From assembly GCA_013389105.1 (NCBI GenBank), contig JACADZ010000073.1, positions 1-33,210 on the forward strand: 33,210 nt of DNA, read 5' to 3'. Each line of letters opens with the position of its first letter. The stretch's first letter is position 1. A program made the translations under genes and the position numbers. This stretch comes from Parvularculaceae bacterium (GTDB lineage Bacteria; Pseudomonadota; Alphaproteobacteria; Caulobacterales; Parvularculaceae). Positions 1-8,413 of the stretch are shown piece by piece. The notes under the pieces were generated by a model, which saw nothing but the letters and a program-made list of their open reading frames with translations, was not told the DNA's origin and ran no database searches.

Positions 1-20
1 CGGCCGGACGGGTCCGGCCG
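1..20. terminator. GC-rich hairpin downstream of the phasin gene
   Basis: Perfect inverted repeat at the window edge: 8-bp arms at 1-8 and 13-20 around a CGGG loop. It lies 53 nt beyond the stop codon of the minus-strand phasin gene, so it could end that transcript. The sequence beyond base 1 is not visible, so no T-tract can be confirmed. Confidence 0.3.
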
Positions 21-73
21 TCACGGGTCCAGGCGAGGGAGCGGGGAGATGCGCCGCCGCCGGGAGCGCTTGG

Positions 74-520
74 TCAAGCGCGGGCGCGGACTTTATCGCG
101 GAGGCTGGCGACGAACTCCGTCACCGGCGCGACGCTCTCGCGGCTGCCTTGTGCGGCGAGCGCGGCGACGTCGCGAACCTGGGCGAGATTGCGTTCGATG
201 CCGTCGCGCAGCGCGTCGCGCTGAATGCGAAGCGAATCGCTCAGCGTTTCCGCCTCGAGAACGTCGCGCAGGGCGGCGAAGGTCGCATCGGCGTTCGCCT
301 GCGCATTCTCGATCAGCGTCACGAGGACTTCGCGGCGCTTTTCGTCGGCGATGTGGCCGGACGAAGCGAGCGCGGCGCCAGCTTCCTTGAAGTTCTGCTG
401 GATGCGCTCGAGAATCGTCTCGACCTTCTTCTTCGCGTCGCCGGCCGCTTCGGCTTTAACTGCGGGCTTGGCCGCCGCCGGCTTGGCTGAGGCTTTTTTC
501 GTCGTCTTCTTCGTCGCCAT
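74..520 (-). CDS. Phasin-like granule-associated protein
   Basis: A 148-residue protein with an Ala/Lys-rich N-terminus (about residues 1-30, a tail like those of PhaF-type phasins), followed by a long, almost proline-free, heptad-rich helical region (about 32-140). That layout fits the phasin family, amphipathic helical proteins that coat polyhydroxyalkanoate granules. The ATG at 520 is chosen because AAGGAG sits 7 nt before it; an upstream in-frame ATG at 538 would place the start before this ribosome site. Nearby acyltransferase and PHA-system genes fit a storage-granule role, but no catalytic motif exists to prove it. A generic coiled-coil or magnesium-transporter-like helical protein remains possible. 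Confidence 0.7.
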   Translation of the reverse strand: MATKKTTKKASAKPAAAKPAVKAEAAGDAKKKVETILERIQQNFKEAGAALASSGHIADEKRREVLVTLIENAQANADATFAALRDVLEAETLSDSLRIQRDALRDGIERNLAQVRDVAALAAQGSRESVAPVTEFVASLRDKVRARA

Positions 521-550
521 TGTCTTGCTCCTTTTCAAATGAGACTGGCT

Positions 551-1468
551 TCAGGCTGCTTGCGCGGTCGCGCGGCTCTCCGCCGCGCGCGCATGGCCGG
601 CGATGAGTTCGGTGATTTTCTTCAGGTGCCTCGGCGGCAGGTCGTGGCCCATGCCGTCGATGATCTCGGCCCGGGCGCCGGGGATGGTCGCCGCGATGTC
701 GAGCCCGCCCGACAGCGGGGCAAGAGGATCGCAGGATCCGTGAATGACCAGCGAGGGCGCCGCGATCTTCCTTGCGTAGGGTCTAAGCTCGCCCGTCGCA
801 ACGATCGCCGCGATCTGGCGCCTCACGCCGGAGGGATAGTTGCAGCGCTTGACCGAGGCGCGGATCTTTTCACGGAACTCTGCGGGGTCGTTGCCGCTGT
901 CGGGCGTGCCGATGACGTTCCAGAACGCGACGATGCGATCGATAAGCTCATCTTCGGTCTTGGCCCCGACCCGCGTCGTAAACAGCTGGCGAAGCACCGC
1001 TGGATCCGCCTGCTTCAGTTTCGGATGGTTGGTCGACGACATGATGGCGGTGAAGCTCTTCACTCGCTCCGGCGAGCGGGCGGCGAGCACCTGTCCGATC
1101 ATGCCGCCCATCGAGGCGCCGACAATATGGGCCCTTTCGATCGAAAGGGCGTCGAGAACGCCGATTGAATCCGCCGCCATGTCGCGCAGCGTGTAGGGGG
1201 CGAGCGATTTCAGTCCGAGCAGCCTGATCGCCGTCATGGTCAGGGCCGGGCTCGGCGCGCGCTGTTCATGCAGCTTCTGCGAGAGCCCGATATCGCGATT
1301 GTCGAAGCGGACGACGCGGAAGCCGGCGCCGACCAGCGACTCCACCATCGGCATGGGCCACAGCGTCAACTGCGCGGCGAGCCCCATGATGAGAAGGATC
1401 GCGGGGTCCGACTTCGACCCGTAATCTTCAACTTCAATATCGAGACCGTTGGCCTTGACGAGCGGCAT
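551..1468 (-). CDS. Alpha/beta-fold hydrolase
   Basis: A 305-residue alpha/beta hydrolase. The nucleophile elbow GASMGG lies near residue 120. An Asp follows strand 7 (HGSCDPLAP), and a C-terminal catalytic His is in GMGHDLPP, giving a complete Ser-Asp-His triad. The N-terminal region has the LIMGLAAQ oxyanion-loop segment and FDNRDIGLS, as in esterases and lipases of the haloalkane-dehalogenase/epoxide-hydrolase-like superfamily. The ATG at 1468 has AAGGAA upstream. The gene begins 11 nt after the stop of the wax-ester synthase gene on the same strand, so the two are probably co-transcribed. An esterase acting on acyl esters is a reasonable inference; the substrate cannot be read from sequence. 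Confidence 0.85.
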   Translation of the reverse strand: MPLVKANGLDIEVEDYGSKSDPAILLIMGLAAQLTLWPMPMVESLVGAGFRVVRFDNRDIGLSQKLHEQRAPSPALTMTAIRLLGLKSLAPYTLRDMAADSIGVLDALSIERAHIVGASMGGMIGQVLAARSPERVKSFTAIMSSTNHPKLKQADPAVLRQLFTTRVGAKTEDELIDRIVAFWNVIGTPDSGNDPAEFREKIRASVKRCNYPSGVRRQIAAIVATGELRPYARKIAAPSLVIHGSCDPLAPLSGGLDIAATIPGARAEIIDGMGHDLPPRHLKKITELIAGHARAAESRATAQAA

Positions 1469-1479
1469 CGCTGATTCCT

Positions 1480-3249
1480 TCAGTGTACGGAGGCGTCGTT
1501 GCGCGTCTGAGGCGTTCGCCCTTCCGCCAGCGCTGCGGCCTGCTCGATCCACGCCTCACGCTTGATGCGGCCCTTGAGGCCCAGCCTGGCTTCGAGCGCA
1601 GTTGCGTCTTCTTCGCTCAGCGCGGCGATCTGGGCGAAGCGGATGACCCCTGCGGCGTTGAGGCGTTTCGCAAGCTTCTCGCCGACGCCCTCGATTTTCG
1701 TCAGGTCGTCCACGATCGACGGCGCGCCATTGGTCGTGCGGGTCGCCTCCTCGCGCTTGCGCGCGCCCGCGGGCGGACGCTTTTTCGCATCGCGCGGGCC
1801 GGTCGCAGCCTCGTAGAGCTCCGTAAACGACGCTTCAAGGCACTCCCGGTAGAACGCGGGGTCAGGCATCATCTTGCGGCAGGCGGTAATCGTCACCGCG
1901 ATCTCGCCGCAATAGCTCGTGACCGCGTGAAAAAGGCCCATCGAGTCCATAACCGGGCCGAGCCCGTACGACGCCGTGAGACGCGCGCCGGCCATGTAGA
2001 GAGGGGCCTGCGGCCCCGGGACGTTGGTCACTACGGTATTGAACATCGGCGAAAGGCGGTTCGCGAGGCCGAGCCGTGAATAGAGTCGCGTCGCGACGCC
2101 GGTGATCATCGCCGGGGCCAGCTTCGACATGTCGGCGAGCTCTCGCGCGCCGACCGCGTTGGACATCGCCTTTTGGTTCTTCGCCTTCTCATGCGCGAAG
2201 TGCAGGCGCGCGAGCGGGTCCGCGACATGCGTGCCGAGCGGGATGGAGAGCGCCGTCACTTCGTTGCCGGCGGCGTTCTTCTCCCCGGCCTTGCGCACCG
2301 AGACGGGCGCCATGGCGATAAGGGAGTCGGCGGGGAGTTCGTCTTTCGCCTTGAGGTAGCGCCGAAGGGCGCCGCCGACAACCGCCAGCATCACATCGTT
2401 GACGGTGACGCCTGGGATGCGCTGGCGGATCGCCTTGACGTCCTCGAGTTTGAACGTCGTCGCTTCGACGGCCTTGTGCGCGGAGACGATGCCGTTGAAG
2501 CGCGTGCGCGGGATCTTGGCGCCGAGCAACTTGATGTCGCCGCGCGTGAGGCCGGCCGCGAACTTCAGCGTTCCGGGCGCGATGCGGCGGGCCACGTCGA
2601 GCGCGTGAAACGGCTTGACGGCGTTGTTCCAGTTGGCGCGGGCGAGAAGTTCGAGCGCGCCGGGCCGCCGTCCTGGCGACCACGGCGCTCCCGGCTCGAC
2701 CGGATCCGCGTCAGGCTCGAGCGAATGCAGCGCCTCGGTGATGTCGACGCCGGATGCGCCGTCGATGGCGCAATGATGAATCTTGGAGACGATCGCGTAG
2801 GAGCCCTTGGGCACGTTGGGGATATTGTCGAGGCCCTCGATGACGGTGAGCTCCCAGAGCGGCTTCGACAGGTCGAGCGCGCGAGCGTGCAGGCGCGCCG
2901 CCTGGATGCAGAGCTGTCGCCAGTCGCCCGGCTTCGGGAGAGCGATGTGGCGCACATGGAACTCGATGTCGAACTCGGGATCGTCGATCCAGTAAGGGTG
3001 ATCCAGTCCAAGAGGCACGGTCTTCAGCTTGCGGCGAAACGTCTTCGAGCAATGCAGGCGGCTTTCGATGAAGGAGAGAATGTCCTTGAAGCGGACAAAG
3101 CCGCCCGGCGCCGTCGAGGGGTCGTAGATCGCGAGCGCGCCGATATGCATCGGCGTGCGCGGGCTTTCGGCGTAATAAAACGACGCGTCGAGCCCCGTGA
3201 GCTGTTGCGGCGACCACTCTTTGATGACGTCGCGAAGTTTTCTGGCCAT
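1480..3249 (-). CDS. Wax ester synthase/diacylglycerol acyltransferase with C-terminal HhH domain
   Basis: A 589-residue WS/DGAT-family O-acyltransferase, which uses acyl-CoA to esterify fatty alcohols or diacylglycerol into storage lipid. The catalytic HHxxxDG motif is intact (H158, H159, D163, G164). The N-terminal signature around LTGLDASFYYAE and the C-terminal NVPGPQAPLYMAGA segment are also present. After a basic, low-complexity linker (about 480-512), residues 513-577 form a helix-hairpin-helix unit beginning DDLTKIEGVGEKLAKRLN. That domain is not part of the usual 450-500-residue WS/DGAT enzymes. The ATG at 3249 follows a strong GGAGGAGG ribosome site; upstream in-frame starts lack one. 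The gene is preceded by a perfect palindrome, a possible operator, and followed closely by a hydrolase. Confidence 0.9.
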   Translation of the reverse strand: MARKLRDVIKEWSPQQLTGLDASFYYAESPRTPMHIGALAIYDPSTAPGGFVRFKDILSFIESRLHCSKTFRRKLKTVPLGLDHPYWIDDPEFDIEFHVRHIALPKPGDWRQLCIQAARLHARALDLSKPLWELTVIEGLDNIPNVPKGSYAIVSKIHHCAIDGASGVDITEALHSLEPDADPVEPGAPWSPGRRPGALELLARANWNNAVKPFHALDVARRIAPGTLKFAAGLTRGDIKLLGAKIPRTRFNGIVSAHKAVEATTFKLEDVKAIRQRIPGVTVNDVMLAVVGGALRRYLKAKDELPADSLIAMAPVSVRKAGEKNAAGNEVTALSIPLGTHVADPLARLHFAHEKAKNQKAMSNAVGARELADMSKLAPAMITGVATRLYSRLGLANRLSPMFNTVVTNVPGPQAPLYMAGARLTASYGLGPVMDSMGLFHAVTSYCGEIAVTITACRKMMPDPAFYRECLEASFTELYEAATGPRDAKKRPPAGARKREEATRTTNGAPSIVDDLTKIEGVGEKLAKRLNAAGVIRFAQIAALSEEDATALEARLGLKGRIKREAWIEQAAALAEGRTPQTRNDASVH

Positions 3250-3325
3250 GGCCTCCTCCTCCCGAGTTTTTCTCGCATCTTCGGTACGCCACGGAGTCGA
3301 TGCGTTAAGGTGGAGAATATCCAAA

Positions 3326-3343
3326 ACTGGAGGGAAGTCCAGT
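3326..3343. promoter_or_regulatory. Palindromic candidate TetR operator
   Basis: ACTGGA (3326-3331) and TCCAGT (3338-3343) are perfect inverted 6-bp arms with a 6-bp spacer, in the 152-bp gap between the TetR gene and the wax-ester synthase start. On the minus strand a TATTCT -10-like hexamer lies just downstream at a suitable distance, so a bound dimer would cover the -35 region of the acyltransferase promoter. The site and its position are seen; binding by the adjacent TetR protein is inferred. Confidence 0.45.
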
Positions 3344-3401
3344 AATTTTGCGGCAGCGCAGCAAATTTCTCAAAGCCATTCAGTTTCAGATGGTTACGGT
3401 C

Positions 3402-3983
3402 CTACCGGGGCAGCGCTCCCTTGAGGATCAGGTCGAGGGCCTCGCGATTGGCGCGCCGGGCGGCCGCGCTGTCGCCGGTCGCCGCCCACTGGAGGGTCGA
3501 GGCCCGCCAGGCCGAGACGAGCGCGGTCGCGACGAGATCGGCCGAGAACTCGGTCGAGAGCTCATCCGTCTGCTGACCTTCTCTGACGACGTCCGCCACG
3601 AGACGGGCGAGGCTTTCGCTCGAGGCGATGAGGCCGGCCCCGTCCTGGGTCGCCGCGTCGGCGACGATCCGCCGGAGAAGGTCGCCATGCCGGCCCCATT
3701 CGTCGAGAACCAGCGCGCGCACGAGTTCGAGCTTTTCAACCGCGCCGAGCGAGAAGCCTTCGAGCCGATCGGCGATGCTCTGCGCCACCCGCTCGTTGAA
3801 CGCGGAGAGGAGCGAGGCCTTGGTCGGGAAGTGCAGGAAGAAAGTCGCATTCGCCACGTCGGCGCGCGCCGCGATGTCTTCGACCTTCACGGCGTCGTAA
3901 CCGCGCTCGGTCATCAGCGCTATCGCGGCGTTGAGAATCCGCGCGCGCGTTTCCCCTTTCTTGCGCTCGCGGCGCCCGCTCAT
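3402..3983 (-). CDS. TetR/AcrR family transcriptional regulator
   Basis: A 193-residue one-component regulator. The N-terminal TetR helix-turn-helix occupies about residues 13-58 (ARILNAAIALMTERGYDAV, then the recognition helix in ADVANATFFLHFPTKASLL). The ligand and dimer domain is all-helical and unrecognised, as usual. Its ATG overlaps the hutG-like stop by 4 nt, implying translational coupling. It ends at TAG, 152 bp before the wax-ester synthase gene on the same strand, with a perfect palindrome in that gap. The simplest reading is autoregulation plus control of the downstream lipid genes; control of the hut side is also possible. The effector is unknown, perhaps an acyl-CoA. Confidence 0.9.
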   Translation of the reverse strand: MSGRRERKKGETRARILNAAIALMTERGYDAVKVEDIAARADVANATFFLHFPTKASLLSAFNERVAQSIADRLEGFSLGAVEKLELVRALVLDEWGRHGDLLRRIVADAATQDGAGLIASSESLARLVADVVREGQQTDELSTEFSADLVATALVSAWRASTLQWAATGDSAAARRANREALDLILKGALPR

Positions 3984-4912
3984 GCTTTGCGCCCGGCCTT
4001 GCCCGCGGATCTGGCGCTCCGCGCCGCAAACCCGCTCAGGATCTCGCAGACCCAGCGGCCCGCCGTCAGCGCCGTGACGTCGCTGACATCGAGCGAGGGA
4101 TCGAATTCAGTAAGATCGACGGCTTTCACCTTGGGGAATGCCGCGGCCGCACGCGCCGCCGCGAAGAAATCGCGCGCCGGCAGGCCGCCCGGCCGCGCGC
4201 CGGGCGCCCCGGGACATTGCGCGCGGTCGATCACGTCGATGTCGAAATCGACATAGACGGCGTCGCAACTCTTGGAGAGGCGCGTCAGCGCCCGGTCCAC
4301 GAGTTTGACGACGCCCTGCTCGAAGCAGTCGGCGAGCGTGCGGACCTCGACCCCGTTCGACCTGGCGAACTCGTTCATCCGCGCCGTGTTGGCGAACGGG
4401 GCGAGACCGATCTGCACGATGTTTTTCCCCGGCAACCCGTCCTCGATCAGCGCCCGGACAGGATTGCCGTTGTTGAGGCCTCCATCGGTGTCGCGGAGAT
4501 CGAAATGCGCGTCGAGCGTGAGCAGGCCGACGCGGGAGAGATCGCCCAAAGCGCGTGCGCCGGGGCGGGTGATCGCGTTGTTGCCGCCGATGATCAAGGC
4601 GAGGTCCGCGCCATAGGCGTCGCGCGCGGCCTCGACGAGCGGCGTCAAGGCCTCTTCGGGCGTGCGCGTCTTCAGCGGAACGTCGCCGCAATCGCGAATG
4701 CGCAACGCTCCAAGGTCGCCCCCGGATTCAACATCGTAGACGGAAAAGCGGCGCAGGGTCTCGCGCACGACCTTGGGCGCGAGGTCGCACCGGCCCGGGG
4801 TCAGGGATTTTTCCGAAAGGGGCGCGCCCAAAAGCGCGATTCGGGCGAGCGCCGGGCTCATGAGGTCCGCGATCGAGCGCCAGGAGCGGTTTTCCGATAG
4901 TGCTGTCATCAT
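3980..4912 (-). CDS. hutG: Formimidoylglutamase-like ureohydrolase
   Basis: A 310-residue member of the arginase/agmatinase/formimidoylglutamase superfamily. Position beside hutI-hutU-hutH suggests it hydrolyses N-formimino-L-glutamate to glutamate and formamide, the last step of histidine degradation. The metal-centre motifs DAHFD (134-138) and DFDID (222-226) and the late Glu in LTEFD (269) are present. The first motif, usually GG-D/G-H, reads GGNN (109-112), so the normal His ligand is Asn. Two adjacent ATGs (4912 and 4909) follow AAGG; the longer is given. It is divergent from hutI across 73 bp and overlaps the TetR gene by 4 nt. It could be a divergent subfamily with altered metal content. 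Confidence 0.8.
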   Translation of the reverse strand: MMTALSENRSWRSIADLMSPALARIALLGAPLSEKSLTPGRCDLAPKVVRETLRRFSVYDVESGGDLGALRIRDCGDVPLKTRTPEEALTPLVEAARDAYGADLALIIGGNNAITRPGARALGDLSRVGLLTLDAHFDLRDTDGGLNNGNPVRALIEDGLPGKNIVQIGLAPFANTARMNEFARSNGVEVRTLADCFEQGVVKLVDRALTRLSKSCDAVYVDFDIDVIDRAQCPGAPGARPGGLPARDFFAAARAAAAFPKVKAVDLTEFDPSLDVSDVTALTAGRWVCEILSGFAARSARSAGKAGRKA

Positions 4913-4931
4913 CCGAGCCTTGCGGGCGGCA

Positions 4932-4960
4932 TTGGCCCGTCCGCGCGCTTCCTCTATAGA
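4932..4960 (+). promoter_or_regulatory. Putative sigma-70 promoter of the hutI operon
   Basis: TTGGCC (4932-4937) and TATAGA (4955-4960) are separated by exactly 17 bp and lie 25 bp before the hutI ATG, in the only gap between the divergent hutG and hutI genes. This fits a housekeeping promoter with a leader of about 20 nt. No TGTA-N-TACA HutC-type operator was seen in the gap. Confidence 0.5.
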
Positions 4961-4985
4961 CGCGCTCGCGGCAAACCAAAGCCTC

Positions 4986-6197
4986 ATGTTCGACGCGCTT
5001 TATCTCGACGCCCATCTCGCGACGCTGGAGGCGGCGTCGCCGGCGCCTTACGGCGCCATCGCAGACGGCGCGCTCGGGCTGAAGGAGGGGCGAATCGTTT
5101 ATGTGGGCCGCTGCGCCGATCTCCCCGGTCCGGCTGAGGCGATAGCGAAGAGGGTCGTGCGGCTCGACGGCGCCTGGATAACCCCGGGTCTCATCGACTG
5201 CCACACGCATCTGGTTTTCGCAGGAGATCGCGCGAACGAGTTCGAGATGCGCCTCAATGGCGCGACTTACGCCGACATCGCCAGAGCCGGCGGCGGCATT
5301 CTTTCGACCGTCAGGGCGACGCGCGCGGCCTCGGTCGACGAGCTGACGCGCCTTGCCGCCTCGCGCATGCTGGGTCTGCTCCGCGCCGGGGTCACCACGC
5401 TCGAATTCAAGTCGGGCTACGGTCTCGACGCCCCGAGCGAGATCAAGATGCTCGAGGCCGGAACCGCCGCGGCCCGCGCCGTCGGCGTGCGCGCGCAGCG
5501 GACGTATCTCGCGCTCCACGCCTTGCCGCCCGAATACGCCGATGACCGGCGCAGCTACGTGCGCCACGCCGCCGGGGACATGCTGGAGATGGCGCATGCG
5601 CGCGGCCTCGTCGACGCGGTCGACGCTTTCTGCGAAGGCATCGGCTTTACGCCCGAGGAAGTGCGCGAGCAGTTTGACGCGGCGCGCGCATGCGGGCTGC
5701 CAGTGAAGCTGCACGCCGAACAACTCTCAAACCTTGGCGGCGCGGGGCTTGCGGCGCATTACGCGGCCCTGTCCGCCGATCATCTCGAGCATGCGAACGC
5801 CGCCGATGTCGCCGCCATGGCGCGAAGCGGCACGGTCGCCGTGCTTCTCCCGGGCGCCTTCTACTTCCTCAAGGAGACGAAGAAGCCGCCGGTCGATCTC
5901 CTGCGCACGCACAAGGTGCGGATGGCCGTCGCCTCAGATTTCAATCCGGGCTCCTCGCCCGTTCTCGAACCGCGGCTCGTCATGAACATGGCCGCGACGT
6001 TATTCGGGCTGACGCCCGAGGAGGCGCTCGCCGGCATGACGCGCAACGCCGCGGCGGCCCTGGGGCTCGACCGGGAAATCGGCTCACTGACGATCGGCAA
6101 GAAGGCGGACTTCTGCGTCTGGCGCGTCGCTTCGCCGGCCGAACTCGTCTACTGGATCGGCGGCGAGGGCCCGGAGCGCATCTTCATCGACGGGTAG
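4986..6197 (+). CDS. hutI: Imidazolonepropionase
   Basis: A 403-residue metal-dependent amidohydrolase that converts 4-imidazolone-5-propionate to N-formimino-L-glutamate, the third step of histidine catabolism. The HutI signature GLIDCHTHLVFAGDR contains the H73-x-H75 metal pair. Further ligand-bearing motifs are KLHAEQLSN and the late ASDFNPGSSP aspartate. Length matches the family (about 400). The ATG at 4986 begins the conserved N-terminal beta-sandwich and lies 25 bp after a good promoter, although its ribosome site is weak. It is the first gene of hutI-ppa-hutU-hutH and ends at TAG, 9 nt before ppa. Confidence 0.95.
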   Translation: MFDALYLDAHLATLEAASPAPYGAIADGALGLKEGRIVYVGRCADLPGPAEAIAKRVVRLDGAWITPGLIDCHTHLVFAGDRANEFEMRLNGATYADIARAGGGILSTVRATRAASVDELTRLAASRMLGLLRAGVTTLEFKSGYGLDAPSEIKMLEAGTAAARAVGVRAQRTYLALHALPPEYADDRRSYVRHAAGDMLEMAHARGLVDAVDAFCEGIGFTPEEVREQFDAARACGLPVKLHAEQLSNLGGAGLAAHYAALSADHLEHANAADVAAMARSGTVAVLLPGAFYFLKETKKPPVDLLRTHKVRMAVASDFNPGSSPVLEPRLVMNMAATLFGLTPEEALAGMTRNAAAALGLDREIGSLTIGKKADFCVWRVASPAELVYWIGGEGPERIFIDG

Positions 6198-6206
6198 GAG
6201 AAATAA

Positions 6207-6746
6207 ATGGATATTCGCGCCATTCCAGCGGGCCGCAGGCCGCCCGACGAGGTCAACGCCTTCATCGAGATCCCGTTCGGCGGCCTGCCGGTGAAATACG
6301 AACTGGACCCGCGTTCGGGCGCGCTCTTCGTGGATCGTTTCCTGCATACCTCGATGATCTATCCGAGCAATTACGGCTTTATTCCGGGGACGCTCGGCGA
6401 GGACGGCGACGCGCTCGACATTCTGGTGGTCACGCCCATGCCGGTTGTCGCCGGCTCGGTCATCCGCTCACGCCCCGTCGGCGTTTTGCTCATGGCCGAC
6501 GAGAAAGGCGTCGATGAGAAGATACTCGCAGTGCCGGTCGATGCGCTCAATCCGTTCTACAAGGACGTGAAGAGTCACCGCGACCTGCCGCCGCTCCTCG
6601 TCGACCAGATCGGGCACTTCTTCCGTCACTACAAGGATCTCGAGCCCGGCAAGGGATCGCAGGTCGGCGAGTGGGCGACGCTGGAGGTCGCGAAAGAGCG
6701 TATTGTCAGGGCGATCGAGCGCGCCGCCGGGATAGGTCACGCATGA
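6207..6746 (+). CDS. ppa: Inorganic pyrophosphatase (family I)
   Basis: A 179-residue soluble family I pyrophosphatase, hydrolysing PPi to two phosphates. The metal-binding signature is [10 protein letters not shown], with D66, D68 and D71; Ala replaces the usual Pro after D68. E21 and K30 ([13 protein letters not shown]) and the SNYGFIPGT segment also match. Length is typical. It has a good TAGGAGA ribosome site and lies between hutI and hutU, ending in a 4-nt ATGA overlap with hutU, so it must be co-expressed with histidine catabolism. No histidine-pathway step releases PPi, so this is probably the cell's housekeeping enzyme, or a second copy, captured by the operon. Confidence 0.95.
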   Translation: MDIRAIPAGRRPPDEVNAFIEIPFGGLPVKYELDPRSGALFVDRFLHTSMIYPSNYGFIPGTLGEDGDALDILVVTPMPVVAGSVIRSRPVGVLLMADEKGVDEKILAVPVDALNPFYKDVKSHRDLPPLLVDQIGHFFRHYKDLEPGKGSQVGEWATLEVAKERIVRAIERAAGIGHA

Positions 6747-8413
6747 CCGACCGTTTTCGCAACGCCCGCGAAGTCCGTCCGCGCACGGGGCCGTCCAAGG
6801 TCGCAAAGCACTGGACGACCGAAGCGCCGATCCGCATGCTGATGAACAACCTCTCGCCCGACGTCGCCGAGCACCCGGAGACGCTGGTCGTCTATGGCGG
6901 CATCGGCCGGGCGGCGCGCGACTGGGCGTGCTATGACAAGATCGTCGAGACGCTCGAGCGCCTGGAAGAGGACGAAACTCTGTGCGTGCAGTCCGGGAAG
7001 CCGGTCGGGGTCTTTAAGACCCACAAGGACGCGCCGCGGGTCCTCATCGCCAATTCCAACCTCGTGCCGAAATGGGCGACCTGGGCGCACTTCAACGAGC
7101 TCGATAAGAAGGGCCTCATGATGTACGGCCAGATGACGGCCGGCTCGTGGATCTACATCGGCACGCAGGGCATCGTTCAGGGCACTTACGAGACCTTTGT
7201 CGAGGCGGGGCGCCGCCATTACGGCGGCAGTCTCAAGGGGAGATGGATTTTGACCGCGGGCCTCGGCGGCATGGGCGGGGCGCAGCCGCTCGCGGCCGTC
7301 ATGGCCGGCGCCTCCTGCCTCGCCGTCGAATGCGATGCGGCGAAGATCGAGTTTCGTCTGCGGACGAAATACCTCGATGAGCGCGCCGATACGCTCGACG
7401 AGGCGCTGGGCAAGATCGCGCGCTGGACGAAAGCGGGGGAGGCGAAGTCGGTCGGCCTGCTCGGCAACGCGGCGGATGTTTTTCCGGAACTGCGCAAGCG
7501 CGGCGTCAAGCCGGACATCGTGACGGATCAGACGAGCGCGCACGACACGATCAACGGCTATCTGCCGAAAGGCTGGAGCCTCGGCGAATGGCGCGAGAAA
7601 CGCGAGAAGGACCCCAAAGCCGTCGATCGCGCGGCGAGGGCGTCGATCCGCGAACATGTCGCTGCGATGGTCGGCTTCTGGAACGACGGCGTGCCGACCT
7701 TGGATTACGGCAACAACATCCGCCAGGTCGCGAAGGACGAGGGACTTGAGAACGCCTTCGCCTTTCCAGGCTTCGTGCCGGCGTACATCCGCCCGCTCTT
7801 CTGCCGCGGCGTCGGGCCGTTCCGCTGGGCGGCGCTTTCGGGCGACCCGGAGGACATATATCGCACAGACGCCAAGGTGAAGGAGGTCATTCCCAACGAT
7901 ACGCACCTCCACCGCTGGCTCGACATGGCGCGTGCACGGATCAAATTCCAAGAGCTCCCCGCGCGCATCTGCTGGGTGGGCCTCGGGCTTCGCCACAAGC
8001 TCGGCCTCGCCTTCAACGAGATGGTGGCTCGCGGAGAGCTGAAGGCGCCCATCGTCATCGGGCGCGACCACCTCGATTCCGGCTCCGTCGCCTCGCCCAA
8101 CCGCGAGACCGAGGCGATGATCGACGGCTCGGACGCCGTCTCCGACTGGCCGCTCCTGAATGCGCTCTTGAACACCGCCTCCGGCGCGACCTGGGTCTCG
8201 ATCCACCACGGCGGCGGCGTCGGCATGGGTTATTCGCAGCACGCCGGCATGGTCGTCGTCGCCGACGGCACGGAAGACGCCGCGCGCCGCCTCGCGCGCG
8301 TGCTCTGGAACGACCCCGCCTCGGGCGTCATGCGCCACGCCGATGCAGGGTATGAGATTGCGCTGGAATGCGCGAAAGCGAACGGGCTCGATCTTCCGAT
8401 GGTGCGTCGATGA
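6743..8413 (+). CDS. hutU: Urocanate hydratase
   Basis: A 556-residue urocanase, converting urocanate to 4-imidazolone-5-propionate with tightly bound NAD+. The NAD-binding glycine motif GLGGMGGAQ is at 173-181. The N-terminal RMLMNNL and [11 protein letters not shown] blocks and the late [15 protein letters not shown] block are characteristic. Length is exactly that of known HutU proteins (about 555). The start overlaps the ppa stop by 4 nt and the stop overlaps the hutH start by 4 nt, so all three are translationally coupled. There is no sign of damage. Confidence 0.96.
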   Translation: MTDRFRNAREVRPRTGPSKVAKHWTTEAPIRMLMNNLSPDVAEHPETLVVYGGIGRAARDWACYDKIVETLERLEEDETLCVQSGKPVGVFKTHKDAPRVLIANSNLVPKWATWAHFNELDKKGLMMYGQMTAGSWIYIGTQGIVQGTYETFVEAGRRHYGGSLKGRWILTAGLGGMGGAQPLAAVMAGASCLAVECDAAKIEFRLRTKYLDERADTLDEALGKIARWTKAGEAKSVGLLGNAADVFPELRKRGVKPDIVTDQTSAHDTINGYLPKGWSLGEWREKREKDPKAVDRAARASIREHVAAMVGFWNDGVPTLDYGNNIRQVAKDEGLENAFAFPGFVPAYIRPLFCRGVGPFRWAALSGDPEDIYRTDAKVKEVIPNDTHLHRWLDMARARIKFQELPARICWVGLGLRHKLGLAFNEMVARGELKAPIVIGRDHLDSGSVASPNRETEAMIDGSDAVSDWPLLNALLNTASGATWVSIHHGGGVGMGYSQHAGMVVVADGTEDAARRLARVLWNDPASGVMRHADAGYEIALECAKANGLDLPMVRR

